Part shown: positions 19,001 through 27,274 of the stretch, piece after piece
How positions within the stretch are numbered: position 1 is the stretch's first letter
Layout: each line of letters opens with the position of its first letter
Source: Alcanivoracaceae bacterium
GTDB taxonomy: Bacteria > Pseudomonadota > Gammaproteobacteria > Pseudomonadales > Alcanivoracaceae
Length of the DNA: 64,000 nucleotides
NCBI GenBank assembly: GCA_029213045.1
Contig: JARGPN010000006.1
Location: forward strand, 232,123-296,122
Direction of reading: 5' to 3'
Position numbers and translations under genes: made by a program
Notes under the pieces: model-generated
Seen by the model: the letters and a program-made list of their open reading frames with translations, nothing else
Told to the model about the DNA's origin: nothing
Database searches by the model: none

Positions 19001-19455
19001 CCATCAGCGAGCGAATCCCGATCCTTTGTCACGTCGACACGGCGACCTGGCCCTACCACTGATCGATCTTCTGGAACAACCCCAACAGGTAGAGACAAAC
19101 CATCACTGCCGCCCATATCTGGCAAATGACACGTTGCACAGGCGGCATCAAACCCTCCGGCAAGAGATTGAGAGAAAAACAAAATCTCACCTAGTTTTAC
19201 CAGAGGGTCTTCAGACGGAAGTACAGGAGAAAAATTACGCTTAGCGGCTGGATCGCCAGTTAATCCACTGGCATCAGTTATTGAAAGTAAGTCAATGTCC
19301 AGCTGAGTTAATGGCTCTGGATCTGGATCTGGATCTGGGTCTGTAATGGGCGGGACTGAACTGCCATTGCTAGAATCGGGCGTATTGCTATCACCGCCGC
19401 AACCAGCTAGTAGGAGCATTAAAAAAAGTAGGACTCCAAATCGGGGACAGATCAT
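16057..19455 (-). CDS. lipoprotein fusing di-heme peroxidase and FG-GAP/UnbV domains
   Basis: 1132-aa envelope lipoprotein (lipobox ending at Cys19) that I read as a natural fusion. Residues about 50-500 are a MauG/cytochrome c peroxidase-like di-heme domain with heme sites C106-ATC-H110 and C341-AAC-H345. After a linker come FG-GAP/VCBS propeller repeats with Ca-binding loops (DLNGDYRRE, DYDLDGYLD, DIDNDGKID, DFNNDGFLD, DYDRDGDVD). The end is an ASPIC/UnbV module (NTDAIGARVYV, LHFGLGSA), as in CRTAC1 proteins. An Asp-Pro linker follows the lipobox. It is in line with the four DUF6160-like genes after a 266-base gap. The substrate is unknown; a role in oxidative modification of surface proteins is possible but unproven. 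Confidence 0.82.
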   Translation of the reverse strand: MICPRFGVLLFLMLLLAGCGGDSNTPDSSNGSSVPPITDPDPDPDPEPLTQLDIDLLSITDASGLTGDPAAKRNFSPVLPSEDPLVKLGEILFFSQSLAGGFDAACATCHLPDMGGSDGLSLPVGVVPEDRSVVGPGRRVDVTKDRDSLADGGPNMHRNSITTFNAALFDRAMMADGRIRVIDENVVPGGMGQRIINPESDPGHDLSGVDGLLAITSKFPITNNNEMRGYYYADVSNADDFRLHLVERLKGNVDQSYMARESAANWLRVFRDGFNSVGGAADELITLENIQLALGQYVQSQIFVDTPWRSYLKGSRSIISDEAKRGAILFFKSKADGGLGCAACHSGDRFTNEKYYNVGFPQIGRGFQRTDRTDVGRWLVTRDAADWYAQRVPSLLNIDLTAPYGHAGTFASLEEVIDYHIEPRTGFGNFDFTLQHLPQFINSGVTYPQAQTITIYAFEHQNFSDAQDMLPMRQLTTQERSELVAFLRSLTDRCAANVECRRQWVPAPEEDPDGHLLGADNGPAPVIDESVVTPGTFTAEVPLNWPTTPELNNFADLVACSNGTSSNLQTNTFKRRDTELGLTATHGFSVDTWSYGDRWINHEAAMSAGGVTSVYLNNDCWPDLLMTGGDDNGLVAYRSLGSNLGFVRDDGLLGGSELANSYARITGVGVADLNGDYRRELVLTNLFAGSTRILSAGAANTYDEIAKVKITRSTYGVSFADYDLDGYLDMVMGHWDGDGVDGTAPALWKGTGDLLTAWDDEAKLDSEWLDQKWNFTPLFVDFRNVRRMDLAISSDFGTSSLMQNNKVDGVHQYEKVTDRAVVTDENGMGGAAGDIDNDGKIDWFVTSIKDPNGKAEANWGVTGNRLYRNVSTLSSLEFEDITEQSGVRDGSWGWGVCMADFNNDGFLDIFHTNGFGYMPSILTDAGFGALVELYSSIAAEFIGVRPRLFINQGDGTFVDEAEAWGLNVASEGRGVTCFDYDRDGDVDIALLNNSTGMQFFENQRGSTPASAFLGIRLVGKSPNTDAIGARVYVSGNVGGGNGWQRQMRMSAANSNFNGQTIPDLHFGLGSATSASAVRIEWPDKSGMVCVGVPANQFLTFDQRDEVWPKYEAGQPLCTWYPDITQVAFDIFE
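19314..19342. repeat. hexanucleotide repeat encoding an Asp-Pro linker
   Basis: About four to five tandem ggatct/tctgga units encode the DPDPDPDPEP stretch behind the lipid anchor of the peroxidase fusion. Slippage by whole units would stay in frame and only change linker length. Confidence 0.8.
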
Positions 19456-19686
19456 TGAGTGTCTACGCCTCTGTTCATCCTAAGGAAAATTGCAGCTTCC
19501 AAATTAAGCACCCTAATGGTGCGCGGAAATCAATTCGCCCCATTGACTATCAGAATAATATCAGCATAGGTAGGCATAAAGTGTCATATTTACATTAACA
19601 CAACAAAGATTTTGAGCAATAAGTATCAGGCGGGACGCCACAACTTAGCATTAGACTGTAATGAAGGATAGCTACGTAGGCTCTAG

Positions 19687-19711
19687 CTAGGCCTCCAGCA
19701 TGGAGGCCTAG
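19687..19711 (-). terminator. perfect hairpin after the DUF6160-like operon
   Basis: ctaggcctcca and tggaggcctag are perfect 11-base arms with a 3-base loop, 11 bases after the stop of the last DUF6160-like gene. The U tract is missing, so it may be a weak terminator or an mRNA-end stabiliser between that gene and the peroxidase fusion. Confidence 0.65.
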
Positions 19712-19721
19712 AAGGGGGGGG

Positions 19722-21890
19722 CTACTGCTGCTTGAGAGTAATCGAGGTGTATATCTGGCCCGTTGGGATCGCTATAGAGCCCAGTTTCTGTCCGCCGAAC
19801 TCAACGCTATTAATAAGAAACGGCTCGCTTGCTGCACCACTAGGTGACAGCCCCGCTGTGCGACCAATGTTCATTTTCGTCGCAATAGTGAGCTTGGGCT
19901 TGTTATCTGCTTCTGCTGACGCTGAAAGCAAATCTATCTTACCGTTGAAGTTCTCAGCGCTAGAGCTACTGCCTACCAACACGGGAATTTCGATATCGCC
20001 CGTGATATTGGCTAAGCGAAAATCAACATCAAGCTTGTCAAAATCAGGCTCGGCCAAGGAAATGTAACTACCGTCGTCGTGCCCATGGGCGCCGCCGGTC
20101 TGATTTGAGTATCCGTTGTTTAGGTCTGCAAAGCTAAAGTAGCCTGCGAAGCCAACGAATGACCCGTCAAGTGCTGGAATTAAATTAAATGCGAACTCGT
20201 CAAACTCCAAGTTCATGTCGACATATGCCGCGCTAATAGGATCGTTCATATTAGGGATATCGCCGCCGCCAAACATTCCTCGCAGTTGAATCCTAGCACC
20301 TTGCTCAGTATGGAATCGTAGGCCGCCTGCGAACAATGCAAGCTCCACATCCAATTCTTCTGCTGCGAAAAGCAAATCAGAACCCACCAAACCAATCGCA
20401 AGGTTCTGGTCTGTGTCGCCAATCATTAAGTGAGTGCCGTTTTCCCACCGCTGCTGAGGCGTAGTTCCAATCGTTTGAATGGCAGCGACGACGTCAGCAG
20501 TAATGCCTGCACCGGTTTGTGGGTATAAATATAAATTGCTGTTGATATCGCCGAGTGTATAAATCAGCGCCCAGCCTTCGTCAATATCGAGCAATGAGTC
20601 GGTTCCATCTCTGTAAGAAACCCGAGAAGAATACGCGTGCAGTCCCCAGTTTCTGGAAATGAGAGCTAGCCCCGAGTCAGACGCAGGGATATCAATAACC
20701 TGAGCAGGTAAAGACGCGAAAGATTCCGCGGCGCAACCACCAAGAGGCCCTGCACTATTACTTCCGCCATAACAAATACCACCTACTCCTTGCCCAGCAG
20801 AAATGGCATCTAGTGTGATGGAGCCAAACTCAACATCTTTTCGGCTAGGGTTTAACAGCTTAGGCAGGCTCGTAGGATCTGTGAATTCGAGATAGGATTT
20901 ATCGCCGCCCGCCTCACCGAGAATAAACTGGAAATCACTCGCTAAATCAAAGCCCAGCGATGCGGTTAAGCCTTGTGTCACTGTACCATCTGCAAGCCAA
21001 GCGCCGCCTGGCTTGAGCGTGAAACGGAAGTCTTCTAACCCTCCGCGCCAGCCGAAGTACAACATTGGTAAATATGTGGAGGCCGCTTTGCTGAAGGCAG
21101 AGGAACCGGTGGCAAGGATATCAAAAGTTAAATTTAAATCCGTTCTAGCCCCTGCCTTGCTTTGAACAAGTAAGCCTTCTGTGCCATCTATGCCTACAGT
21201 GCCCTCGTGCATATGCAATAAGAAGCCTAGGTTGTCCAGCAATACCTCTGTGGCGCCAGGCCCGCCGATTCGGTAATAAAGTTGACCTGGATCAGCAAGC
21301 GTCCAGTTTGTTGGGCTAGGGTCGGATGCATCCACGTTACCGACGTTGATAATTAGTTCAGCTGAGTCGCCACTGATATTGAACAAGCCGCCATCGCCGA
21401 TTAACGCAAACCTACCCGCCGAATCTATTGCGGTCGTGCCAAATGATCTCGTATCGTCCGATACAGACATGCTATCAATTTGCGCCCTCATCCGACCCCA
21501 GCTCGAATCAATGGCCAGACCCGGACGGCCTTGGCTATTCGTGAAGGCGTCGATATCGATTGATATATCTAACGGCTGCGCAGATGCGGTGCCATCAACA
21601 CCAATAGGCCTCAAACTAAAGCCGTCGCTTGCATTGCCAGCCTTACCAATACGCAATGAGTTCTCTAGTGCAGGCCCCGCAGTTCCCTTATCCATGGTCC
21701 AAGAAATTTGGTCTGCCGTTATACCGGTATCGTGCTGAATATCGAAGGTGACGCCATCACGTCCATTGACGGAACCAAGCTCACTTTCACTAAGAGCCTC
21801 TAAGGCGTACGCCGCCGGCCCAGCGACAAAAGTACACGCCGCGCTCGACAGCAATAAAGCGTTCTTAATGACTCTTTTTTTCTTATGCAT
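19722..21890 (-). CDS. large secreted DUF6160-like protein with C39-type leader
   Basis: 722 aa from the ATG at 21890 (MHKKKRV); upstream in-frame ATGs are possible but weaken the signal peptide. The Sec signal ends near AYA (residue 29). Residues 30-44 then hold a propeptide with L33, S34, E37, L38, V41, G43 before R44, the spacing of a double-glycine leader. The mature part is beta-rich, Gly/Ser/Asp/Leu rich, with one cysteine pair and many short amphipathic strands, like a surface or barrel-associated protein. It is the last of four similar genes. The function is not known; I would group it with FilA-type surface proteins. Confidence 0.7.
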   Translation of the reverse strand: MHKKKRVIKNALLLSSAACTFVAGPAAYALEALSESELGSVNGRDGVTFDIQHDTGITADQISWTMDKGTAGPALENSLRIGKAGNASDGFSLRPIGVDGTASAQPLDISIDIDAFTNSQGRPGLAIDSSWGRMRAQIDSMSVSDDTRSFGTTAIDSAGRFALIGDGGLFNISGDSAELIINVGNVDASDPSPTNWTLADPGQLYYRIGGPGATEVLLDNLGFLLHMHEGTVGIDGTEGLLVQSKAGARTDLNLTFDILATGSSAFSKAASTYLPMLYFGWRGGLEDFRFTLKPGGAWLADGTVTQGLTASLGFDLASDFQFILGEAGGDKSYLEFTDPTSLPKLLNPSRKDVEFGSITLDAISAGQGVGGICYGGSNSAGPLGGCAAESFASLPAQVIDIPASDSGLALISRNWGLHAYSSRVSYRDGTDSLLDIDEGWALIYTLGDINSNLYLYPQTGAGITADVVAAIQTIGTTPQQRWENGTHLMIGDTDQNLAIGLVGSDLLFAAEELDVELALFAGGLRFHTEQGARIQLRGMFGGGDIPNMNDPISAAYVDMNLEFDEFAFNLIPALDGSFVGFAGYFSFADLNNGYSNQTGGAHGHDDGSYISLAEPDFDKLDVDFRLANITGDIEIPVLVGSSSSAENFNGKIDLLSASAEADNKPKLTIATKMNIGRTAGLSPSGAASEPFLINSVEFGGQKLGSIAIPTGQIYTSITLKQQ
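21759..21803 (-). other. double-glycine-like propeptide, 722-aa protein
   Basis: Residues 30-44, directly after the predicted signal peptidase site. L33(-12), S34(-11), E37(-8), L38(-7), V41(-4) and G43(-2) match the classical leader consensus; the -1 residue is Arg instead of Gly/Ala/Ser. Confidence 0.6.
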
Positions 21891-21968
21891 AATCGTCATC
21901 AGCCTAACGGTAAACATCTAATATTCAGTAAGTATTCAGCTAACAAAAGTTCGTCGTTGTTAAATCTG

Positions 21969-23156
21969 TTAGCAAAAACCGTAACCACCGTAGCAGTTTA
22001 TAGGTGGAGCAACACCCAAATCCGAGTTAATCGTGTCGCCGCCGGGATAAGCCAAGTTCCCCAGTGCAGCGAACAGTCCGCCAAGGTCAACGGTTGCACC
22101 CTGCACGTCGGTCACTGTTACGTCCGGAACGTTCATCCACCAGCCCGCATTGGCTGGGTACGCATAGCCCGATTTATCATATGTAGGGTATGCGATTTCT
22201 TGTCTTTGGAAAGAAAGGAAAAAGTCACTGGTTCCATCTAGTGAAAAGCCGTGCAGTGTCTTCAGGTCTTGGACCAAATTCGCATACGCATGATCAATAG
22301 AAATAAAGCCTAGCGCTGTAGCGTCCAGATCAAGCTCTACCACCTGCCTCATCGTAGCTACTCGAGTGCCGATAATTTCAGCGTAAAGGCGTTTGCCGTT
22401 CTTCCAAACACCGGCGGTATCGCTAGCGTAACAATCACCGCCGTTGGGAACCGAAGAGGAAAGCAAGCCAAAACAAGCGTAGCCGCTAACACCATTAGTG
22501 AGAGGAAGCACAGCTGAAAGCTCCACATTCAAATAGGCACTGATTCGACTAACACCCGAGTGACAGGCTCCCCGCGCAGCCCCTGCACCCGCGTTACCCG
22601 CGGCTCCGCCCGTTTGGCAAGTAACACCTGTTTCTTGGTTTACCGCACCGTTAGCATATTGCCGTCCAACACCGAAGTACCCGTTCGCCTCTTCCGAGCC
22701 GATTTTAATGCCCGCCACTTCACGCGTAGTCCCAGAGCCTTTCACGGCAATCTCTACATAGGGCCGCTTCAAAATAAAGTCCGATGCTGCGCCAGCAGTA
22801 GACGGGCCATTCCCAGCCGCGTTAAGCCCCATCAAACGCACGAAGTCCATATCAATGTCACAGGAGTTTCCTGCCGCACTTTCATTAAAGCCACCACAGC
22901 CCAGCTGCAACTTATCAATGTTCGCATTCATCGCGACTTCGACATCAAGCCCCATGCGATAAAAACCAAAGTCAGTATTGCCTCCCGTTGCGCCAGCACC
23001 TGTTAGCGAGTTTGGCGCTATGTAATCGGAAACAAATAAACCTTGGCCAGCGACCTCTGCGAGCCCCTCATCCGTAAGAGCTGTCATAGCATTAATGCCG
23101 GAGCTGAACATCATCATTGCAGCCAAGCCGCTAATTTTTATTATGTTGTTGTGCAT
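21969..23156 (-). CDS. secreted DUF6160-like protein ending in a Cys-rich tail
   Basis: 395 aa from the ATG at 23156 (an upstream GTG would add four residues). The Sec signal ends near INA (residue 23). The propeptide 24-38 has L27, L32, V35, G37, Q38, the same register as FilA. The mature protein contains several short cysteine-bounded loops and ends CYGGYGFC, so disulfides and an extracytoplasmic location are likely. It starts 12 bases after the stop of the 216-aa gene, so they are in one operon. Its function is unknown. Confidence 0.7.
   Translation of the reverse strand: MHNNIIKISGLAAMMMFSSGINAMTALTDEGLAEVAGQGLFVSDYIAPNSLTGAGATGGNTDFGFYRMGLDVEVAMNANIDKLQLGCGGFNESAAGNSCDIDMDFVRLMGLNAAGNGPSTAGAASDFILKRPYVEIAVKGSGTTREVAGIKIGSEEANGYFGVGRQYANGAVNQETGVTCQTGGAAGNAGAGAARGACHSGVSRISAYLNVELSAVLPLTNGVSGYACFGLLSSSVPNGGDCYASDTAGVWKNGKRLYAEIIGTRVATMRQVVELDLDATALGFISIDHAYANLVQDLKTLHGFSLDGTSDFFLSFQRQEIAYPTYDKSGYAYPANAGWWMNVPDVTVTDVQGATVDLGGLFAALGNLAYPGGDTINSDLGVAPPINCYGGYGFC
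23043..23087 (-). other. double-glycine-like propeptide, 395-aa protein
   Basis: Residues 24-38: L27(-12), L32(-7), V35(-4), G37(-2), Q38(-1), immediately after the predicted signal peptidase site. Confidence 0.58.
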
Positions 23157-23168
23157 AACGCTACCCAC

Positions 23169-23819
23169 TTAAAAACCACTCAGGGTTAAGGTGCCATCGA
23201 CATCTATACGTGCCATGGTTTGATTCAAATCTGTAACACGCAAGCCTAAAAAGGAACCATTTGTGTCGTTGTCATAACCTGTTGGGCCATATTCAATCGC
23301 CATCCGCCCAACATTTAGATGCCACAAAATATCATCTTCAAAAATAGCCGGGCTTCCCGCAAAACTCATAGCGAATACCGCCTGCCCGTTTTCCGCACAA
23401 TTCGGGAAGGTGCCGGACGTTAAGCAGTCTGTGCCAGACTGATTGTAGAACCGACTATGATTCGTGTATGGACTAGCAGCGCCTGGAGTATAGGCCCCAT
23501 CCAAATGAAGACTGTTTATTTTCATAATGCCGTAATAATCCTTCAGCATTAACCACTCACCGCCACCACTGCCACGGTTGTTAAACTGAATACCCATTAC
23601 GCAAGGATTTCCAACGCCTGTGCAATTGGATAGTGAGGCCAGTGGCGCGCCGGTAGCGTCTGCATTGATACGCAGCTCCAAATCTAGCGCGATGCCCGAC
23701 TGGCCGGTAATGCCTGACAGAGCGTCTTCATCTAGCGCTTGCAGCTCACCGCTGTGTGCAACGGACGTTAATAGCGCCACGGCGACGCAAAAGGCATATT
23801 GATAGATGGCAATCTTCAT
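23169..23819 (-). CDS. secreted DUF6160-like protein, short member
   Basis: 216 aa. The Sec signal ends near AHS (residue 23). The propeptide 24-40 has L29, L34, I37, G39, Q40. The mature part starts SGIALDLELRINAD, very like the FilA mature start, and has two cysteine pairs (NCTGVGNPC and DCLTSGTFPNC). Its ATG overlaps the stop of the upstream 591-aa gene by one base (TGATG), a clear sign of translational coupling. No enzymatic motif is visible; it is probably a structural or surface protein. Confidence 0.7.
   Translation of the reverse strand: MKIAIYQYAFCVAVALLTSVAHSGELQALDEDALSGITGQSGIALDLELRINADATGAPLASLSNCTGVGNPCVMGIQFNNRGSGGGEWLMLKDYYGIMKINSLHLDGAYTPGAASPYTNHSRFYNQSGTDCLTSGTFPNCAENGQAVFAMSFAGSPAIFEDDILWHLNVGRMAIEYGPTGYDNDTNGSFLGLRVTDLNQTMARIDVDGTLTLSGF
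23700..23750 (-). other. double-glycine-like propeptide, 216-aa protein
   Basis: Residues 24-40: L29(-12), D30(-11), L34(-7), I37(-4), G39(-2), Q40(-1), following the predicted signal peptidase site. Confidence 0.58.
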
Positions 23820-25594
23820 CAGTTAGCCCCCAGCGAGGTAATTTTCAAGTGGTTCATCAATAACCCTTCAACCCTTGCTGTGCCGAGGTTAATCGCATTG
23901 ACTCTAATTACTGAGCTATACCCTGTCGGGTTTAAATTATTAGCAGCGTTTTGAAGCGCTGTTTGATCCGGCGTCAAATCCGCAAATAACTCGCGCCTTG
24001 TACATAAAAAACCACAACCATAGGAGTTAGGATCAGTACGCGCGTTCATCACATCATCACGGCGATCCATATCTCGAATAAATCGCTGCTTGTCATTGGG
24101 GTTGTTCATTACCGTCCACGTACTAGCTGAGTTCCGTGAAATAAAGGAGATGCCGCCTGCTTGGGCAATTTGAGCGCGAGTACTCGTTGCAGCAACGTTC
24201 CCCCCCGCCGCACGGTTTACTGTCACAGCAATAGCAACATCGGTGCCATCCGTAACCGGATTGCCATTCTGCGAATAAACACTGTTCGGGAAATTATCGC
24301 CGCGCCAAAAATCACAATCATTGCCGCCGCAATGTCCATTTGGATCGTCGGGGAAGTTTTGTGAGTTCACTACACGCTCTGGCAGTGTGATGGTATGAGC
24401 CACTGCAGTTCCTGGGCCAGCAAAGCGAGCCGCCGACACTCCAGTACCACTCAAGCAGTTAGTGCCGCCACAGGTAGGAAACTGGTTGCCCCATTCAACA
24501 TATCCGTGGGTTTGATAGTATCGGTCGTTGCGGTTAGTGCGTGTATAACCGTTTCCGCTCGTGACGCTATAGGCATCCAGATAAACGTTCGAGTCATTCT
24601 GCAGGCGCGTCAATTCGATAACGAAGTTACCGTTGCCTACCCCACCCGTGCTCCCAGTGCTGATGTCATCAAGAATAATCGACTGATAGTGCAGAGCACC
24701 TAACGGTAGATAGGTATTCACGCCTGTGAAGTAAAGCCCCTCTTCTTCGGTAAATGTCGGCACCGCCGCATTTAACACTCCATCAGCAAGCGCTGTCGTT
24801 CTGTTCACGCTAAATCGGTAATCGCCGGAAAGACGACTATGGAAAAGAATGCCCAACGAACTATCCCCTTGGTTCTGGAATAGCTGCAAGACGGGGCCTT
24901 CCATGTTGTTTCGATTTGCCGCGTTACTAAAACTACTCGCGGGAAGCGATGGAGGCTTGAGTGGCGATGCGGGCTTACCGAGAATGATGTTTTGGTTTTG
25001 CAGAGACCCGATCATGTTAGTGCTTGGGTCGGTAGTGCTCGCCTGTATGTCGCCCCAAAAGGCCCAGCGAAAAGTGTCTGTATTCGACGGGCCGAGCAAT
25101 TCCAGAACAGTCCGCTCGATGCCCCCTGCAGAGGCACCATTAGACACCGGCGCACCGACCCAGTCTGTCCCAGCTCCGTTCAAGCCGACACGAGTGTAAT
25201 TAAATACGCGTAACACATAGGGATTATCGTGATTGGCGAAGTTGGTAATGCCTTGGGCGCTCATTGGGCACGCCATGTTGTTGAGACCCGCAGAAGAGCA
25301 AGCGCCGCCCTGCCAGTTTTGCCCAACGCCTGCGCCGTTTGAAATGGTTAAGCCGTACCAGCGGAGATCTCCGCGGTTAAACGATGTTGTAGCGGGAGGC
25401 TCACTGCCCACCTGCTCAATGTAGCTGGTCGGCGCCATTTGGAACCGAAAGTCTTCCAAGCCAAAAGCAAGGCCCGCGCCAGATACGTCCTGCATCTCGG
25501 ACTCACCCATTTCAACAAGGGCGTGGCTCGCACCGGAGGCAAGAAGCGTAAGTGAAAGTACTAAGGTGTTTGTAGCACCACGAAAAGAAAACAT
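23819..25594 (-). CDS. large secreted DUF6160-like protein, first of the cluster
   Basis: 591 aa. The Sec signal ends near SHA (residue 25). The propeptide 26-40 has M29, E33, M34, V37, G39, A40, and is the only one of the five with a true Gly-Ala cleavage pair. The mature part is Asn/Thr/Gly rich and beta-like, with four short cysteine pairs (for example CGGTNC, CGGNDC and GCGFLC). It is the promoter-proximal gene of a four-gene run. Its function is unknown. The shared N-terminal leader and the genomic company argue for a surface-displayed protein processed by a C39 peptidase. Confidence 0.7.
   Translation of the reverse strand: MFSFRGATNTLVLSLTLLASGASHALVEMGESEMQDVSGAGLAFGLEDFRFQMAPTSYIEQVGSEPPATTSFNRGDLRWYGLTISNGAGVGQNWQGGACSSAGLNNMACPMSAQGITNFANHDNPYVLRVFNYTRVGLNGAGTDWVGAPVSNGASAGGIERTVLELLGPSNTDTFRWAFWGDIQASTTDPSTNMIGSLQNQNIILGKPASPLKPPSLPASSFSNAANRNNMEGPVLQLFQNQGDSSLGILFHSRLSGDYRFSVNRTTALADGVLNAAVPTFTEEEGLYFTGVNTYLPLGALHYQSIILDDISTGSTGGVGNGNFVIELTRLQNDSNVYLDAYSVTSGNGYTRTNRNDRYYQTHGYVEWGNQFPTCGGTNCLSGTGVSAARFAGPGTAVAHTITLPERVVNSQNFPDDPNGHCGGNDCDFWRGDNFPNSVYSQNGNPVTDGTDVAIAVTVNRAAGGNVAATSTRAQIAQAGGISFISRNSASTWTVMNNPNDKQRFIRDMDRRDDVMNARTDPNSYGCGFLCTRRELFADLTPDQTALQNAANNLNPTGYSSVIRVNAINLGTARVEGLLMNHLKITSLGAN
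25475..25519 (-). other. double-glycine-like propeptide, 591-aa protein
   Basis: Residues 26-40: M29(-12), E31(-10), E33(-8), M34(-7), V37(-4), G39(-2), A40(-1). This is the closest of the five to classical C39 substrates because -2/-1 is Gly-Ala. Confidence 0.62.
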
Positions 25595-26030
25595 ATGGCG
25601 GGTCGCCCCTTTTTTGTTATTGCCTACTCCTTTGCCGGCCGGGCTGGAGTTAGGCTTTTGATATCACTTGCAAGATTACACGTAATGGGACAAGCGCCTC
25701 AACTAAACTGATGACTGCGTTACAAAACAGATACAGAGGAAAAGGCTGTTATTTCAGGGGGTTATGGGGGTGGCTAGTGGCGGAGTTTGGGGTTGGACCA
25801 GTGGTTTGATGTGTGGGACTAGCGGTATGGGGCTGGGTGTTACTAACTTGCCCACTTTGGGAGGTGGGGCTGAGGGGTGGTGCCGTTGCTATGCCCTTAT
25901 CGCTAGCAGGCAAGCTCCCACATGGGGACGGAGTGTTTATTACTTTGTGGGAGCTAGCCTGCTAGCGATTGGGCGGTTGGAGGCGCCGTATCGCTTGCGG
26001 TCTAGCTCCCACAGAGAAGCCTAGGGATGA
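25595..26030. other. intergenic: promoter side, G-rich tract and three REP copies
   Basis: A 436-base gap. Near 25675-25686 is a small inverted repeat ATTAC-AC-GTAAT upstream of the 591-aa gene. From about 25757 to 25885 the plus strand is strikingly G-rich with many GGG/GGGG runs. Three REP cores follow. No credible gene is present. Confidence 0.6.
25899..26012. repeat. three REP copies
   Basis: Cores at 25899-25921, 25947-25969 (inverted) and 25990-26012. The middle of the first two is CTAGC instead of CTTGC, with the compensating change in the other arm, so the hairpin is preserved. It lies 18 bases after the prpF stop. Confidence 0.88.
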
Positions 26031-27209
26031 TTAGAACGCGTCGCCAGGGATGCGTACGGTGCCTTCCATTAGAACTCGGGCGCTGCGACTCATGATGACT
26101 TTTTTCACCGCCCACTCACCGCTTTCCTGTTTCGCTTCGGCGCCGACGCGCAAGGTGCCGGATGGGTGCCCGAACACCACTGCGTTTCTATCGCCGCCAC
26201 CTGCCGCTAGGTTCACCAAGGTTCCGGGAATGGCTGCTGCCGTGCCAATGGCCACGGCGGCGGTGCCCATCATCGCGTGGTGCAGCTTGCCCATTGAAAG
26301 CGCGCGAACCAATAGATCAACATCACCTGCACCAACCTGCTTACCGCTCGATGAAACATAGCCTTTCGGTGGCGCAACGAACGCGACTTTTGGAGTGTGT
26401 TGTCGCGCGGCAGCTTCGCTAACATCGCTGATCAAACCCATTCGCAACGCACCATAGGCACGAATGGTTTCGAATTTTTCCAAGGCAGCCTCGTCGCCAT
26501 TGATGGCATCTTGTAGCTCTGCACCGGTATAGCCAATGTCACTGGCATTCACAAAAATAGTGGGAATGCCTGCGTTTATCATTGTCGCGGTTAACGTACC
26601 GACACCTGGAACATCCAACTGATCGACGACATGGCCCGTCGGGAACATGGCGCCCTCTCCGTCCGCCGGATCTAAAAATTCAACCTGCACTTCCGCCGCC
26701 GGGAAGGTGACACCATCTAACTCAAAATCGCCGGTTTCTTGCACTTCGCCATTGGCAATGGGGACGTGTGCGACGATGGTTTTTTTAATGTTCGCCTGCC
26801 AAATGCGCACGATGACCACCCCGTTTTCGGGGATTCGCGCAGCATCGACCAGGCCATTACTGATGGCAAAAGAGCCAACGGCGGCAGTTAAATTTCCGCA
26901 GTTTCCGCTCCAATCGACAAACGCTTTATCAATTGAGACTTGTCCGAATAAATAATCGACGTCGTGATCGGGCTGTGTGCTTTTTGAAAGGATGACCGTT
27001 TTGCTGGTGCTTGAAGTTGCGCCGCCCATGCCATCGGTGTGTTTGCCGTAAGGGTCGGGGCTGCCGATGACGCGCAGCAGTAAGGCGTCGCGCGCCGCGC
27101 CGGGTGTTTGCGCAACTGCTGGAAGATCTTGCAGGCGGAAAAAGACACCTTTGCTGGTGCCGCCACGCATGTAGGTTGCAGGGATTTTAATTTGCGGAAT
27201 GTGTGACAT
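26031..27209 (-). CDS. prpF: PrpF, aconitate isomerase-like AcnD accessory protein
   Basis: 392-aa PrpF-family protein (two-domain diaminopimelate epimerase-like fold) that works with AcnD in place of PrpD, isomerising cis/trans methylaconitate. The N-terminal PATYMRGGTSKGVFFR and GGATSSTSKTVIL are family signatures. GNCGNLTAAVG (residues about 100-110) is the conserved loop, and AINGDEAALEKFE lies mid-protein. It is the last gene of the gntR-prpB-prpC-acnD-prpF operon and is separated from acnD by three REP copies. Confidence 0.95.
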   Translation of the reverse strand: MSHIPQIKIPATYMRGGTSKGVFFRLQDLPAVAQTPGAARDALLLRVIGSPDPYGKHTDGMGGATSSTSKTVILSKSTQPDHDVDYLFGQVSIDKAFVDWSGNCGNLTAAVGSFAISNGLVDAARIPENGVVIVRIWQANIKKTIVAHVPIANGEVQETGDFELDGVTFPAAEVQVEFLDPADGEGAMFPTGHVVDQLDVPGVGTLTATMINAGIPTIFVNASDIGYTGAELQDAINGDEAALEKFETIRAYGALRMGLISDVSEAAARQHTPKVAFVAPPKGYVSSSGKQVGAGDVDLLVRALSMGKLHHAMMGTAAVAIGTAAAIPGTLVNLAAGGGDRNAVVFGHPSGTLRVGAEAKQESGEWAVKKVIMSRSARVLMEGTVRIPGDAF

Positions 27210-27274
27210 GCGTGAGTTCCTCGGTTTTTGGGTGAGAGGCTAGCTTGAAAGCGAATCGCACTTGGCTTGGCTGA

